The notes: a model not told the origin generated them from the letters alone. Numbered from the stretch's first letter, positions 1 to 7,230 are shown. The stretch: DNA of 12,802 nucleotides from a bacterium (GCA_027063755.1 JAMORD010000015.1:1-12802); one strand, 5' to 3'. A program made the numbers and translations.

Positions 1-52
1 GATTGAACTAATAGCGTATATTAAAGTTTAGTCTGCATATGAAACATCTACA

Positions 53-83
53 GCGGTGCGCGGGCACCGCCTTTTTGTTTTTT
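53..83 (+). terminator. Intrinsic terminator upstream of the hydrogenase operon
   Basis: A perfect 7-bp stem is visible: GCGGTGC at 53-59 pairs with GCACCGC at 64-70 around a 4-base loop. It is followed by a T-rich tract (CTTTTTGTTTTTT). The T-run is on the + strand, so this ends a transcript entering from the left, whose gene lies outside the window. It separates that unit from the hydrogenase operon. Confidence 0.85.
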
Positions 84-109
84 GCCGTCAGAAATTAGCA
101 ATAAGTTGT

Positions 110-138
110 TTGTTTGCGTTTGTATCCAACATTACACT
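110..138 (+). promoter_or_regulatory. Possible sigma-70-type promoter for the hydrogenase operon
   Basis: The 84-176 gap holds no gene and must contain the operon promoter if transcription starts here. The best pair I can see is TTGTTT at 110-115 and TACACT at 133-138, with a 17-base spacer. Other A/T-rich hexamers lie close by (for example TAAAAT at 146-151), so the assignment is weak. I see no clear operator palindrome or riboswitch fold in the leader. Confidence 0.3.
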
Positions 139-173
139 TTTAGTTTAAAATATCAGTAGAAATAAAACATTGT

Positions 174-180
174 GGGGTGA
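174..180 (+). promoter_or_regulatory. Ribosome binding site deciding the start of the first gene
   Basis: GGGGTGA lies just ahead of an in-frame GTG at 186 and overlaps the GTG at 177. This favours 186 over the longer reading as the start of the NuoC-like gene. Confidence 0.5.
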
Positions 181-185
181 TAGAT

Positions 186-596
186 GTGGGCTTTCCAAGG
201 GAGTTTTTAGATGCCTATAAAGAAAAGATGGTGCCCCGAAAGGGGAGTGAGAAGGACTTTATTGTAGAGGTAGAGAGTATCTCCGAATTGTTTGCCATTA
301 TTGACAGCTTTATAGTCAACAAAGTCAGACTTATCACTATTACATGTTATCCAGAGCCTAAGGGAGACAGATTGTTTTTAGAGTATCACTTTACCGATGG
401 GCCCGGTGTCATTTCACTGAAGATCCAGGTGCCAGACGATAAGAAAATGCCCTCTCTTACGCCTAAACTTCCCGCTGCTGGTTGGGCTGAAAGAGAGATT
501 ATGGATCTGTTTGCCGTTGAGTTTGAAGGTCATCCCAACCCGGCAAGGCTGCTTATTCCGGAACATGTACAGCGCGGTGTCTATTTAAGGTCATAA
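186..596 (+). CDS. mbhK: Hydrogenase subunit K, NuoC/30-kDa-like
   Basis: This is the 136-residue peripheral subunit homologous to complex I NuoC (30 kDa) and to the N-terminal part of HycE. In group 4 hydrogenases it docks on the large subunit and helps hold the catalytic module to the membrane; it binds no cofactor. The family signature is visible near residues 100-117: G-W-x-E-R-E, then D-L-F and G-H-P, followed by A-R-L-L-I-P. The protein lacks the C-terminal NiFe domain, so K and L are separate genes, unlike HycE or HyfG. A longer reading from GTG 177 is possible, but the ribosome site at 174-180 fits GTG 186 better. It is the first gene of the operon, with 15 bases to the next. Confidence 0.88.
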   Translation: MGFPREFLDAYKEKMVPRKGSEKDFIVEVESISELFAIIDSFIVNKVRLITITCYPEPKGDRLFLEYHFTDGPGVISLKIQVPDDKKMPSLTPKLPAAGWAEREIMDLFAVEFEGHPNPARLLIPEHVQRGVYLRS

Positions 597-611
597 AAGG
601 GGGGAAGGCTG

Positions 612-1688
612 ATGTCTTATAAATTTCCACTTGGACCGTTTCACCCTTCGCTTGAAGAGGGAGAGTACTTTGAGCTGGAGATAGAGGGTGAGGTTATCAA
701 AGAGGTTAAGATCCGTATTGGTGTATCCCATCGTGGTATAGAAAAGCTTGCCACAAAGAAAAACTATATGCAGAATTTGGGACTTGTTGAGCGTGTGTGT
801 GGCATATGCTCTATGCACCACACATGGGCATATGTGCAGTCTGTAGAGAAGGCTCTAGGGCTGCAAGTGCCTGAGAGGGCCGAGTACATCAGGGTTATTG
901 TAGGCGAGCTTGAAAGGTTGCATTCTCACATTTTATGGTTTGGACTTGGAGCCCATGCTATTGGCTTTGATTCTCTTTTTATGTTTCTCTTTGGTATAAG
1001 AGAGGCTGTTATGGATGTACTTGAGGCCATATCGGGCAACCGTGTCAACTATGCCATCAATACTATTGGTGGAACAAGAAGAGATATCACAGATTCTGAC
1101 ATGATACTGAAAATGCTTGACGAGCTTGAGAAGAATGTTGCCAAGGCAGTTGATGTTGTTCTCAATGATAAGACTTTCCGTATGAGAACCGAAGGAGTAG
1201 GTAAGATGACGCCCCAGCAGGCATATGAGTGGGGTGTGCTTGGTCCTACGCTGAGGGGAACAGGAATCAAGTCTGATATCAGAATAGATGCTCCGTATAG
1301 TGTGTATCCCGAGCTGGAGTTTGAGGTGCCTGTAGTAGATGATGGTGATGTCTTTGCCCGTGCTGTTGTCAGAGCCCTTGAGGTACTGGAGTCAATCAAG
1401 ATTATTAGGCAGGCACTAAAGAAAATGCCATCTGGACCATACAGAATACCAAGGGTACCACCTGTTGTTGCCCCAGCCGAGACCATAGCAAGGGTTGAAG
1501 CCCCTCGTGGTGAGTTGATTTATCACCTTATCTCTAATGGAACAAACAAACCACACAGGTTGAAGATAAGAACACCTACCATTATGAATTTGCCAGCCCT
1601 TGCTGAGATGATGAAAGGTGCTTCTATTGCCGATGCACCACTGCTTGTGCTTCATATTGACCCATGTATGTCTTGCATGGATAGATAA
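612..1688 (+). CDS. mbhL: [NiFe]-hydrogenase large (catalytic) subunit, group 4 Mbh type
   Basis: The 358-residue large subunit, homologous to NuoD, carries the active site for proton reduction to H2. Both nickel-binding motifs are intact: R-V-C-G-I-C with Cys63 and Cys66, and D-P-C-M-S-C with Cys352 and Cys355. The H-R-G-I-E-K motif near residues 40-45 is also typical of the family. Four cysteines argue for a real hydrogenase, not an MBX/MBS-like sulfane reductase or a complex I subunit, which lack the full set. The protein stops three residues after Cys355, so there is no C-terminal maturation peptide to cleave; CooH and EchE are known to share this. The ATG is set by a strong AAGGGGGG site just upstream. 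The gene sits between the NuoC-like gene and the Mrp block. Confidence 0.95.
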   Translation: MSYKFPLGPFHPSLEEGEYFELEIEGEVIKEVKIRIGVSHRGIEKLATKKNYMQNLGLVERVCGICSMHHTWAYVQSVEKALGLQVPERAEYIRVIVGELERLHSHILWFGLGAHAIGFDSLFMFLFGIREAVMDVLEAISGNRVNYAINTIGGTRRDITDSDMILKMLDELEKNVAKAVDVVLNDKTFRMRTEGVGKMTPQQAYEWGVLGPTLRGTGIKSDIRIDAPYSVYPELEFEVPVVDDGDVFARAVVRALEVLESIKIIRQALKKMPSGPYRIPRVPPVVAPAETIARVEAPRGELIYHLISNGTNKPHRLKIRTPTIMNLPALAEMMKGASIADAPLLVLHIDPCMSCMDR

Positions 1689-1694
1689 GGGGGG
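1687..1694 (+). promoter_or_regulatory. Ribosome binding site deciding the MnhE start
   Basis: AAGGGGGG directly abuts ATG 1695 but lies six bases before GTG 1701. The same AAGGGGGG block with similar spacing precedes the large-subunit gene, which supports GTG 1701 as the start. Confidence 0.5.
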
Positions 1695-1700
1695 ATGGCT

Positions 1701-2204
1701 GTGAAAGGGAAGGCATTTATAGGAATCTTTATCTGGGCATTTATCCTGTGGCTTCTACTGACTATGTCTTTGAATGTGTGGGAAGTTGTAACGGGATTGC
1801 TTATTGCCCTATTTGCCGCTTTTGCCGGTTCTTCTATGCTTGCCGAGACAAGATGGGTAGAGGTGTTGGTAAATCCTGTTAAATGGCTTGGATTCATTGC
1901 CTACCTTGTTGTGCTGTGGGTGGAGATTGTAAAGGCTTCTGTAGATGTGTGGATGAGGGCTATGGGACTGAAGAAACCCGATGTGGATGCCGGGGTGGTT
2001 GCCATACAGGTACCCAATGAGTCTGTAGAGTCTATGGTGATGCTGGCAAATTCTATAACACTGACACCGGGTACCATCACGGCAAAGATAGAGCCAGAGA
2101 AGAAAACGCTATATATTCACTGGATTGCCGTTGGCGATAAAGAGAAATGGTATGAGGATATTGCCGCTGCTCTCAATCGCGGTGTAAGGAGGGTTTTGCC
2201 ATGA
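1701..2204 (+). CDS. mbhA: Mrp antiporter subunit MnhE-like (MbhA)
   Basis: A 167-residue membrane protein of the MnhE/MrpE family. Two or three hydrophobic segments occupy the first ~80 residues (I-F-I-W-A-F-I-L, then G-L-L-I-A-L-F-A-A-F-A), followed by a soluble C-terminal domain. The signature N-S-I-T-L-T-P-G-T, typical of MrpE, is present. In Mrp antiporters and Mbh this subunit is part of the cation-translocating membrane module. The ribosome site abuts ATG 1695, so I prefer GTG 1701; ATG 1695 adds two residues. The stop overlaps the next start as ATGA, which suggests translational coupling. It is unusual only in following K and L directly instead of starting the operon. Confidence 0.9.
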   Translation: MKGKAFIGIFIWAFILWLLLTMSLNVWEVVTGLLIALFAAFAGSSMLAETRWVEVLVNPVKWLGFIAYLVVLWVEIVKASVDVWMRAMGLKKPDVDAGVVAIQVPNESVESMVMLANSITLTPGTITAKIEPEKKTLYIHWIAVGDKEKWYEDIAAALNRGVRRVLP

Positions 2205-2458
2205 GTGTATGGGGTTACATGTTTATTGGACTGATAGTGCTCTCTATTCCCATGCTGTATATTGTGTTTACCGGCAAGACCATACTGGAAAAACTTGCTG
2301 CCCTTGATACCATAGGTGCTATGGGCATTGCCGCTCTTATGATGTTTGCCGCATATTCAGGTAGGAATATATATATGGATATAGCTCTGACATTGGCTAT
2401 GCTTGATTTCCTTGGTAATCTTGCCTTTGCCCGCTTTATTGCAGGGAGGTGGAACTAA
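2201..2458 (+). CDS. mbhB: Mrp antiporter subunit MnhF-like (MbhB)
   Basis: An 85-residue hydrophobic protein of about three transmembrane helices, matching the size and character of MnhF/MrpF. The middle segment L-A-A-L-D-T-I-G-A-M-G-I-A-A-L aligns in style with the conserved MrpF helix carrying an acidic residue (Asp37 here). It belongs to the Na+/H+ antiporter module of the hydrogenase. AAGGAGG lies about eight bases before the ATG, and the start overlaps the preceding stop as ATGA. Its stop shares one base with the next ATG (TAATG). Assignment rests on motif style plus the fixed E-F-G-D-E-B-C Mrp order around it. Confidence 0.88.
   Translation: MSVWGYMFIGLIVLSIPMLYIVFTGKTILEKLAALDTIGAMGIAALMMFAAYSGRNIYMDIALTLAMLDFLGNLAFARFIAGRWN
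2445..2451 (+). promoter_or_regulatory. Ribosome binding site deciding the MnhG start
   Basis: GGAGGTG lies six bases before ATG 2458, and the upstream in-frame GTG 2449 is inside this site, so ATG 2458 is the start. Confidence 0.7.
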
Positions 2459-2781
2459 TGGATATATATGCCTATATCTCGTTTGGCTTTGCCTTCTTGT
2501 TTCTTATAGGGGCTGTTGTTGGGGTGTTTCGCTTTAAAGACGGTTATCAGAAGATGCAGGCTGTTACTATTGCAACAAGTATGTCAATGTTCTGGTTTGC
2601 TCTTGGTGTTGCCCTCTACAGCATGGATATAACTACGGCTGTGAAGGCACTGCTTGTATATCTCTTTATGCTAATCACATCTGCTGTGTCTTCCAACATG
2701 GTTGTTAGGGCATCGCTTGAGGCTGGCATTAAAGTGGAGGGAAAAATCAACCTCTTTACAGAGGGTGGTGATGAGCAATGA
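2458..2781 (+). CDS. mbhC: Mrp antiporter subunit MnhG-like (MbhC)
   Basis: A 107-residue protein with three hydrophobic helices, in the MnhG/MrpG family. The order F-A-F-L-F-L-I-G-A-V-V-G-V-F-R-F, then D-G-Y-Q-K-M-Q-A-V-T and a third helix K-A-L-L-V-Y-L-F-M-L-I-T-S-A-V-S is typical: MrpG has R-x-x-D-x-Y-x-R-x-H-A between helices 1 and 2. Here the arginine and histidine of that loop are replaced by Lys and Gln. It forms part of the cation-transport side of the complex. The start shares one base with the MnhF stop, and its own end overlaps the next gene as ATGA. Confidence 0.88.
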   Translation: MDIYAYISFGFAFLFLIGAVVGVFRFKDGYQKMQAVTIATSMSMFWFALGVALYSMDITTAVKALLVYLFMLITSAVSSNMVVRASLEAGIKVEGKINLFTEGGDEQ

Positions 2782-3020
2782 TTTATGTACATATAGGTGT
2801 TGTAGCCCTAATGGCACTTGCCGCCATATATATACTGTTTAGCAACAACAATCTTTACAATGTTGTTGCCCTTGAGGTTATTGGTGTGCTTGCCGTTTTG
2901 GAATTTTTGCTTCTTCATGCTCCCGATGTGGCCATTGCCGAGGCCGCTGTTGGAGCTGTTCTTACCCCATTTGTGTTTCTTGTTGCCATACGCCTCACAA
3001 AGAGAGGTGAAGAGAGATGA
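2778..3020 (+). CDS. mbhD: MbhD-like subunit (MrpA C-terminal domain, first part)
   Basis: An 80-residue membrane protein matching the part of MrpA that Mbh complexes encode separately as MbhD. The signature A-P-D-V-A-I-A-E-A-A-V-G-A (about residues 48-60) is the conserved helix in the D domain. Roughly three helices are present: an N-terminal one, a second around residues 28-46, and a third around 55-73. It sits next to MbhE, as in archaeal mbh operons, and both overlaps are ATGA type. In Mrp and Mbh structures this region lies near the proposed ion path, but no transport role can be read from the sequence alone. Confidence 0.87.
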   Translation: MIYVHIGVVALMALAAIYILFSNNNLYNVVALEVIGVLAVLEFLLLHAPDVAIAEAAVGAVLTPFVFLVAIRLTKRGEER

Positions 3021-3313
3021 TGAGAAAAATTGTTGTTACCGTGGTATTAATAGTCATTTTCTTCTATCTCGGGCTTAGCCTGTATAGCGTGAGAACATTT
3101 GGTGACCCAATGGGGGCCACATATGTCGGTATGCATATTCTTAAAGATGCTATAGGGAGAACGCATGCCTCTAATGTGGTGACTTCTATTGTGTTTGGAT
3201 ACAGAGGATATGACACATTGGGTGAGGCAACGATATTCTTTGTTGCCGTTCTTGGTTTCTACTGGACTATCTCCCGTATGAAAGGGGGGAAGAAAAGTGA
3301 CCATAGTAGCTGA
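3017..3313 (+). CDS. mbhE: MbhE-like subunit (MrpA C-terminal domain, second part)
   Basis: A 98-residue membrane protein matching the E part of MrpA. One helix lies near residues 4-24 (V-V-T-V-V-L-I-V-I-F-F-Y-L-G-L-S-L), then a polar stretch with T-H-A-S-N-V-V-T-S-I-V-F-G-Y-R-G-Y-D-T-L-G-E-A-T, and a C-terminal helix. The N-V-V-T-x-I-x-x-x-Y-R-x-x-D-T-x-G-E pattern is the conserved core of this domain in Mrp and Mbh. It starts inside the MbhD stop (ATGA) and its 3' end runs 17 bases into the MnhB-like gene, the longest overlap in the operon. Confidence 0.88.
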   Translation: MMRKIVVTVVLIVIFFYLGLSLYSVRTFGDPMGATYVGMHILKDAIGRTHASNVVTSIVFGYRGYDTLGEATIFFVAVLGFYWTISRMKGGKKSDHSS

Positions 3314-3731
3314 TAAGACAGCAAGACTGCTGTATCCTTTCATACTTGTATTTGGTGCTTATGTCATCATACACGGGCATCTGACACCAGGTGGAGGTTT
3401 TCAAGGTGGTGTAGCCATTATAGGTGCCCTTGCCCTTGTATACCTTGCTATGGGAATGAAAGCAGTTCACAAGTATGTATCGCTCCGAAGTCTGACAGTT
3501 GCAGATAGTCTTGGTGCTCTTCTGTTCTTGCTATGGGCATTTTTGGGGCTTGTATACACTGGCTATTTCTTTGGAGACTTTGTGGGTAAGCTCTGGGGTG
3601 ATGGAACATTTAGAAGCTTGCTCAGTAGTGGTGTTATAGCTTTGATGAATATATCCGTTGGTATAAAGGTGCTTGGTGGTGCTGGAGAAATTGTTGTTGG
3701 ACTGGTAAAGGGGGTGAGTGCCGATGCTTAG
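3297..3731 (+). CDS. mbhF: Mrp antiporter subunit MnhB-like (MbhF)
   Basis: A 144-residue membrane protein of the MnhB/MrpB family with about four helices. The family motif H-G-H-L-T-P-G-G-G-F-Q-G-G is at residues 26-38 and is essentially invariant in MrpB. A second helix block G-A-L-L-F-L-L-W-A-F-L-G-L follows, then a C-terminal segment I-S-V-G-I-K-V-L-G-G-A-G-E that is also typical. It begins with GTG, seven bases after an AAAGGGGGG ribosome site that lies within the end of the MbhE gene. It belongs to the ion-translocating module. Confidence 0.93.
   Translation: MTIVADKTARLLYPFILVFGAYVIIHGHLTPGGGFQGGVAIIGALALVYLAMGMKAVHKYVSLRSLTVADSLGALLFLLWAFLGLVYTGYFFGDFVGKLWGDGTFRSLLSSGVIALMNISVGIKVLGGAGEIVVGLVKGVSADA
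3708..3717 (+). promoter_or_regulatory. Ribosome binding site deciding the MnhC start
   Basis: AAGGGGGTGA ends six bases before ATG 3724. The upstream in-frame GTG 3718 directly follows the site and leaves no spacer, so ATG 3724 is preferred. Confidence 0.6.
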
Positions 3732-4071
3732 TGTTATCTTTTACGGTATCCTCATGGTGATGTTTCTCTTGGGACTAGCCGTTTTACTGCTGTCAAAGAA
3801 TGCCATTAAGGCTGTTATGGGACTTGGTGTAATGACAACGGCACTCAATGTGTTTCTTGTATCGCTTGGCTATGTCAAAGATGGTACTGCTCCAATATTC
3901 TTTGATATTGACTTTACAACAAAAGCTGCCGATCCTATTCCGCAGGCCCTTACACTGACATCTATTGTTATTGACATTGCACTGACGGCTTTGGCACTTG
4001 GGTTTGTTGTGTATCTGTTTAAGAAGACAGGATCTGTAGATCTTCGTGATATGAGGAGGTTGAGGGGATGA
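3724..4071 (+). CDS. mbhG: Mrp antiporter subunit MnhC-like (MbhG), NuoK homologue
   Basis: A 115-residue protein of three helices, homologous to MrpC and complex I NuoK. The diagnostic motif D-P-I-P-Q-A-L-T-L-T-S-I-V-I-D is at about residues 70-84 and is a hallmark of MrpC. NuoK-like subunits sit between the antiporter modules and carry helix-embedded charged residues in the hydrophilic axis. I chose ATG 3724 on the ribosome site; GTG 3718 would add two residues. It overlaps MbhF by eight bases and the next gene by four (ATGA). Confidence 0.92.
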   Translation: MLSVIFYGILMVMFLLGLAVLLLSKNAIKAVMGLGVMTTALNVFLVSLGYVKDGTAPIFFDIDFTTKAADPIPQALTLTSIVIDIALTALALGFVVYLFKKTGSVDLRDMRRLRG

Positions 4072-7000
4072 TGGGCTTCTTAGGACTTGGTGATCAGTGG
4101 GTATCACTGCTTATAGTGTTTCCATTACTTGGTGCCTTTCTCATACCGTTTGTATATGCTTTTGTGAAGAATAAAAAGATATCTGCATGGATAGCCATAC
4201 TTACCACAGGTGCTGGCCTTGTGGTGGCGATAGACACGCTTATGAAAGTGGTTAGTGGACACACTATAGAGGTTATCATGGGTGGTTATATGCCTCCTAT
4301 GGGTATCAACTGGAAAGTAGATATCTGGGGAGCTCTACTTACAACACTTATATACTTCATAGGCTTTCTTGCCACCATATACTCCATGGGATATGTTAAA
4401 AAAGATAAGTGGGTTCAGTATTTTGCCACTATGCAAGTTATGATTGCCGGTGCAGTAGGTGTGGCTATGACAGGTGACCTATTTAACATGTTTGTATTCT
4501 TAGAGGTTGCATCTATCTCGGCATACATACTTGTGTCTACAGAACCTGAGGCATCTACACTTGAGGCTTCATTTAAATACCTTGTGCTTGGTAGCATGGC
4601 CACCTCTTTCATACTGCTTGGTATTGGTCTACTATATGGTGCATACCATACACTAAACATATATGATATTGCCTCTAAGATAGGGGCACATCCTATGCTT
4701 GATATTACCGCTATTGCACTGCTTCTTGTTGGTCTTGGTGTTGAAGGTGCAATGTTCCCGCTAAATAGCTGGCTTCCCGATGCACATCCATCTGCTCCAT
4801 CTCCCATCTCCGCTATGCTTTCAGGTACTCTTATTAAGATTGGACTTGTTGGAATTGTCAGGGTTTTGATTATGGTGAAGAATACACCTTACTTTGACAG
4901 GATTCTTTTTATTCTTCTTGTGTGGGGTATAACGACATCCTTGTGGGGAGAACTTTCTGCCCTCAGACAGAAAGATATTAAGAGGATGCTTGCTCATTCT
5001 TCTTCTGCCCAGATGGGTTATATCGTTGCTGCACTGTCTACATTTACTCCTGTTGGTATTGCCGCAGCACTGATGCATATGCTTGTGCATGCTTTATCTA
5101 AGGCACTTCTGTTTATGTCTGCCGGTAGCATGATAGAGGGTAGACATACAAGGGATATTGAAGGTCTTAGAGGCAGTGGAAGGAATCTTTCTGGTACTAT
5201 GTTTGGTGTTGGTGTACTTTCTCTTGTGGGGCTTCCACCACTGCCTGGTTTCTTCTCTAAGTTTCTTATCCTTGTATCTGTGTATCAGAAATGGGGACTG
5301 ACACCTGTCATATTTATATTGTTGATTACAATTGCCGAAGTCTTTTATTATCTTAGAACAACAGCTGTTATCTTTGATGTAGGTGAAAAGATAAAAGAAA
5401 ACGGTTATATACTTTTTTCAACCATTTTACTTGGTATTACCGTGATAGTGCTTGGCTTTATGCCCCATGTGCTGGAGCATATTGCCACTGTAGGAAAAGA
5501 TACATTGGCAGCATCGGTACTTCCTTATACCTCTCTTATGCCATCGGGTAATTTATTTATAGCAATAAGCTGGCTACTTGGTGCTGCAGTGATATGCCTT
5601 ATTCCCGGCCTTAGAATTGTGGGGATATTGCTTGGTATTGGTGCCGGTGGCTATGGCGTATATACCATGCTCGGTGCTACGGTACCAGCTGTGGTGTCTG
5701 TGCTTGCCTACCTTGCCGTGTTTGGGATTGTGTTTGCACATATGCAGGGTGATGGTAAGGCAGATGGTGTTAAAGATGCCCTTCTGTTTGTGGCATTTGC
5801 CTCACTGATGGCTGTGCTAAATACAAATAGCATGTTTGTTGTTCTGTATTTCTGGGAGCTTATGAGCGTGATGGCGTTCTTCATGTTCCTTACAGAACCT
5901 CGCAGGGCTATGAGTGGTGTTAATTATTCCACCATGATGACAGCTTTTTCTTATATCTTCATGCTGGGTATCGTTGTTCTGTATGTTAATACAGGTAGCT
6001 ATGAGACGGCAAAACTTTCATATGTATTTGCTGCAATCCTTATAGGTGTGGCCATGTCACTTAAACTGGGTGTGTTCCCATTCCATGTATGGGCAGAGTA
6101 TGGATATAAAGAGGCGCATCCCGTAGTTGCCGGCTACCTGTCTGGTGCTGTTTCCAAGGTAGCATTCTTCCTACTGTTTATAGCAGCTGCTTATGCCACA
6201 TTGCCTGCCAAGTTAAACTATATTCTTATACTCCTTGCTGGCATTTCCATTGTGTGGGCTGGTTATAGGGCCATTGTTGCCGATGATCTTATGGGAATAT
6301 TGGCATATTCTTCTATCAGTCAGATGTCTTATGTCCTTGCCGGTGTGCTTATCGGCGGTGCTGCTATGAGTGGTGCATGGCTTCATGCACTGGGTCATGC
6401 CGTATTTGAAACGGGATTGTTTATTGTTGCCTATGTGATACTTCTCATATATGGCACCACAAAGATAGATGAGCTCAAGGGTAAAGGTGGGGTGCACCCT
6501 GCCATATTCTACCTTTCCATAGTCTTGTTTATGTCACTTGCCGGTGTGCCACCACTATCTGGATTCGTATCTAAATGGCTTATGTATCAGGGAGCACTTG
6601 ATGGTGGATTTGGACTTGTTGCAGTGCTCATGATGATTGGTTCTGCCATGTCCATGATGTATGGTCTGAGGTTTATCATTGCCCTATCTGGCAAGCCCCA
6701 GAAAGGTGGAGAGCTTTCTATTGTGCCACTTACTATATATGCTCTTATCACCTTGGGACTGGGTATCTATCCATGGCCTTTCTTTGAAAAGCTGTCTGTT
6801 GCCCTTGCACCATTTAAAGTAAATGTTCCACTGACATGGAAAGAGCTTGTGCTTGGTACATCTGGCGGTGGAAAGTATACAGCTCTAATGATTATTACCC
6901 TATTTGTGCTGTCGTTTATCTTATTCCTGATATTCTACGCTCTATCTGCACCAGCAAAGAGAAAAGGCAAGGTATTCAGAGGTGGTACTTTCTACGAACC

Positions 7001-7217
7001 TACCGATGAAAATCTACCAGCTCTTGGTGATATGTTGTGGCCTATGGGACATGTTGGTCAGTATATTTCATACTTTGATACATGGCACGAAGGGGTTGCC
7101 GTTTTTACGCAGACAGCTGCCGATGTACTTAGAGGGGTATACACAGGATATCTACCCGACTATGCACTATATGTCTCTATCACCCTGGCAGTAGTGCTAA
7201 AACTTGCACACATATGA
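4068..7217 (+). CDS. Fused double antiporter subunit: MnhD/NuoL-like H + second H' module + MbhI-like tail
   Basis: One 1049-residue membrane protein with two proton-antiporter (Proton_antipo_M type) modules in tandem. Module 1 spans about residues 10-475. It has Glu146 in the F-L-E-V-A-S helix, W-L-P-D-A-H at 235-240, Lys257, the L-R-Q-K-D-I-K-R-M-L-A-H-S-S motif at 299-312 and Lys345 in H-A-L-S-K-A-L-L-F. Module 2 spans about 495-908, with Glu597 in F-W-E-L-M, Lys666 in S-L-K-L-G-V-F-P-F-H-V-W, Lys697, A-Y-S-S-I-S-Q-M-S-Y at 746-755 and Glu781. A C-terminal region (about 935-1049) has a helix, then G-G-T-F-Y-E-P, an amphipathic stretch and a last helix, resembling MbhI and the NuoL tail. 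Mbh usually has separate H and I; MBX has two separate antiporters. No stop or frameshift separates the modules. Starts at ATG 4068 or 4071. Confidence 0.9.
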   Translation: MMGFLGLGDQWVSLLIVFPLLGAFLIPFVYAFVKNKKISAWIAILTTGAGLVVAIDTLMKVVSGHTIEVIMGGYMPPMGINWKVDIWGALLTTLIYFIGFLATIYSMGYVKKDKWVQYFATMQVMIAGAVGVAMTGDLFNMFVFLEVASISAYILVSTEPEASTLEASFKYLVLGSMATSFILLGIGLLYGAYHTLNIYDIASKIGAHPMLDITAIALLLVGLGVEGAMFPLNSWLPDAHPSAPSPISAMLSGTLIKIGLVGIVRVLIMVKNTPYFDRILFILLVWGITTSLWGELSALRQKDIKRMLAHSSSAQMGYIVAALSTFTPVGIAAALMHMLVHALSKALLFMSAGSMIEGRHTRDIEGLRGSGRNLSGTMFGVGVLSLVGLPPLPGFFSKFLILVSVYQKWGLTPVIFILLITIAEVFYYLRTTAVIFDVGEKIKENGYILFSTILLGITVIVLGFMPHVLEHIATVGKDTLAASVLPYTSLMPSGNLFIAISWLLGAAVICLIPGLRIVGILLGIGAGGYGVYTMLGATVPAVVSVLAYLAVFGIVFAHMQGDGKADGVKDALLFVAFASLMAVLNTNSMFVVLYFWELMSVMAFFMFLTEPRRAMSGVNYSTMMTAFSYIFMLGIVVLYVNTGSYETAKLSYVFAAILIGVAMSLKLGVFPFHVWAEYGYKEAHPVVAGYLSGAVSKVAFFLLFIAAAYATLPAKLNYILILLAGISIVWAGYRAIVADDLMGILAYSSISQMSYVLAGVLIGGAAMSGAWLHALGHAVFETGLFIVAYVILLIYGTTKIDELKGKGGVHPAIFYLSIVLFMSLAGVPPLSGFVSKWLMYQGALDGGFGLVAVLMMIGSAMSMMYGLRFIIALSGKPQKGGELSIVPLTIYALITLGLGIYPWPFFEKLSVALAPFKVNVPLTWKELVLGTSGGGKYTALMIITLFVLSFILFLIFYALSAPAKRKGKVFRGGTFYEPTDENLPALGDMLWPMGHVGQYISYFDTWHEGVAVFTQTAADVLRGVYTGYLPDYALYVSITLAVVLKLAHI

Positions 7218-7222
7218 TTGGA

Positions 7223-7230
7223 AAGGGGTG
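7223..7230 (+). promoter_or_regulatory. Ribosome binding site deciding the NuoH-like start
   Basis: AAGGGGTG lies a few bases before ATG 7234 and GTG 7237. The longer in-frame reading from TTG 7204 has no site of its own and would overlap the previous gene, so it is rejected. Confidence 0.6.

Noticed and set aside
2-31. Open frame ending in TAG at 29-31, possibly the last codons of an upstream gene
   Set aside because: It would fit the terminator at 53-83, but only nine codons are visible, too few to support a gene.
1049-1486. 145-residue open frame on the - strand inside the large-subunit gene
   Set aside because: It is Ser/Thr-rich, has no recognisable motif, and lies fully opposite a strongly conserved catalytic gene; it is a shadow.
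612-1688. Assignment of the large subunit as NuoD of complex I or as MbxL-type sulfane reductase
   Set aside because: All four Ni-binding cysteines are present, and no NADH-binding or NuoG-like genes are in the operon.
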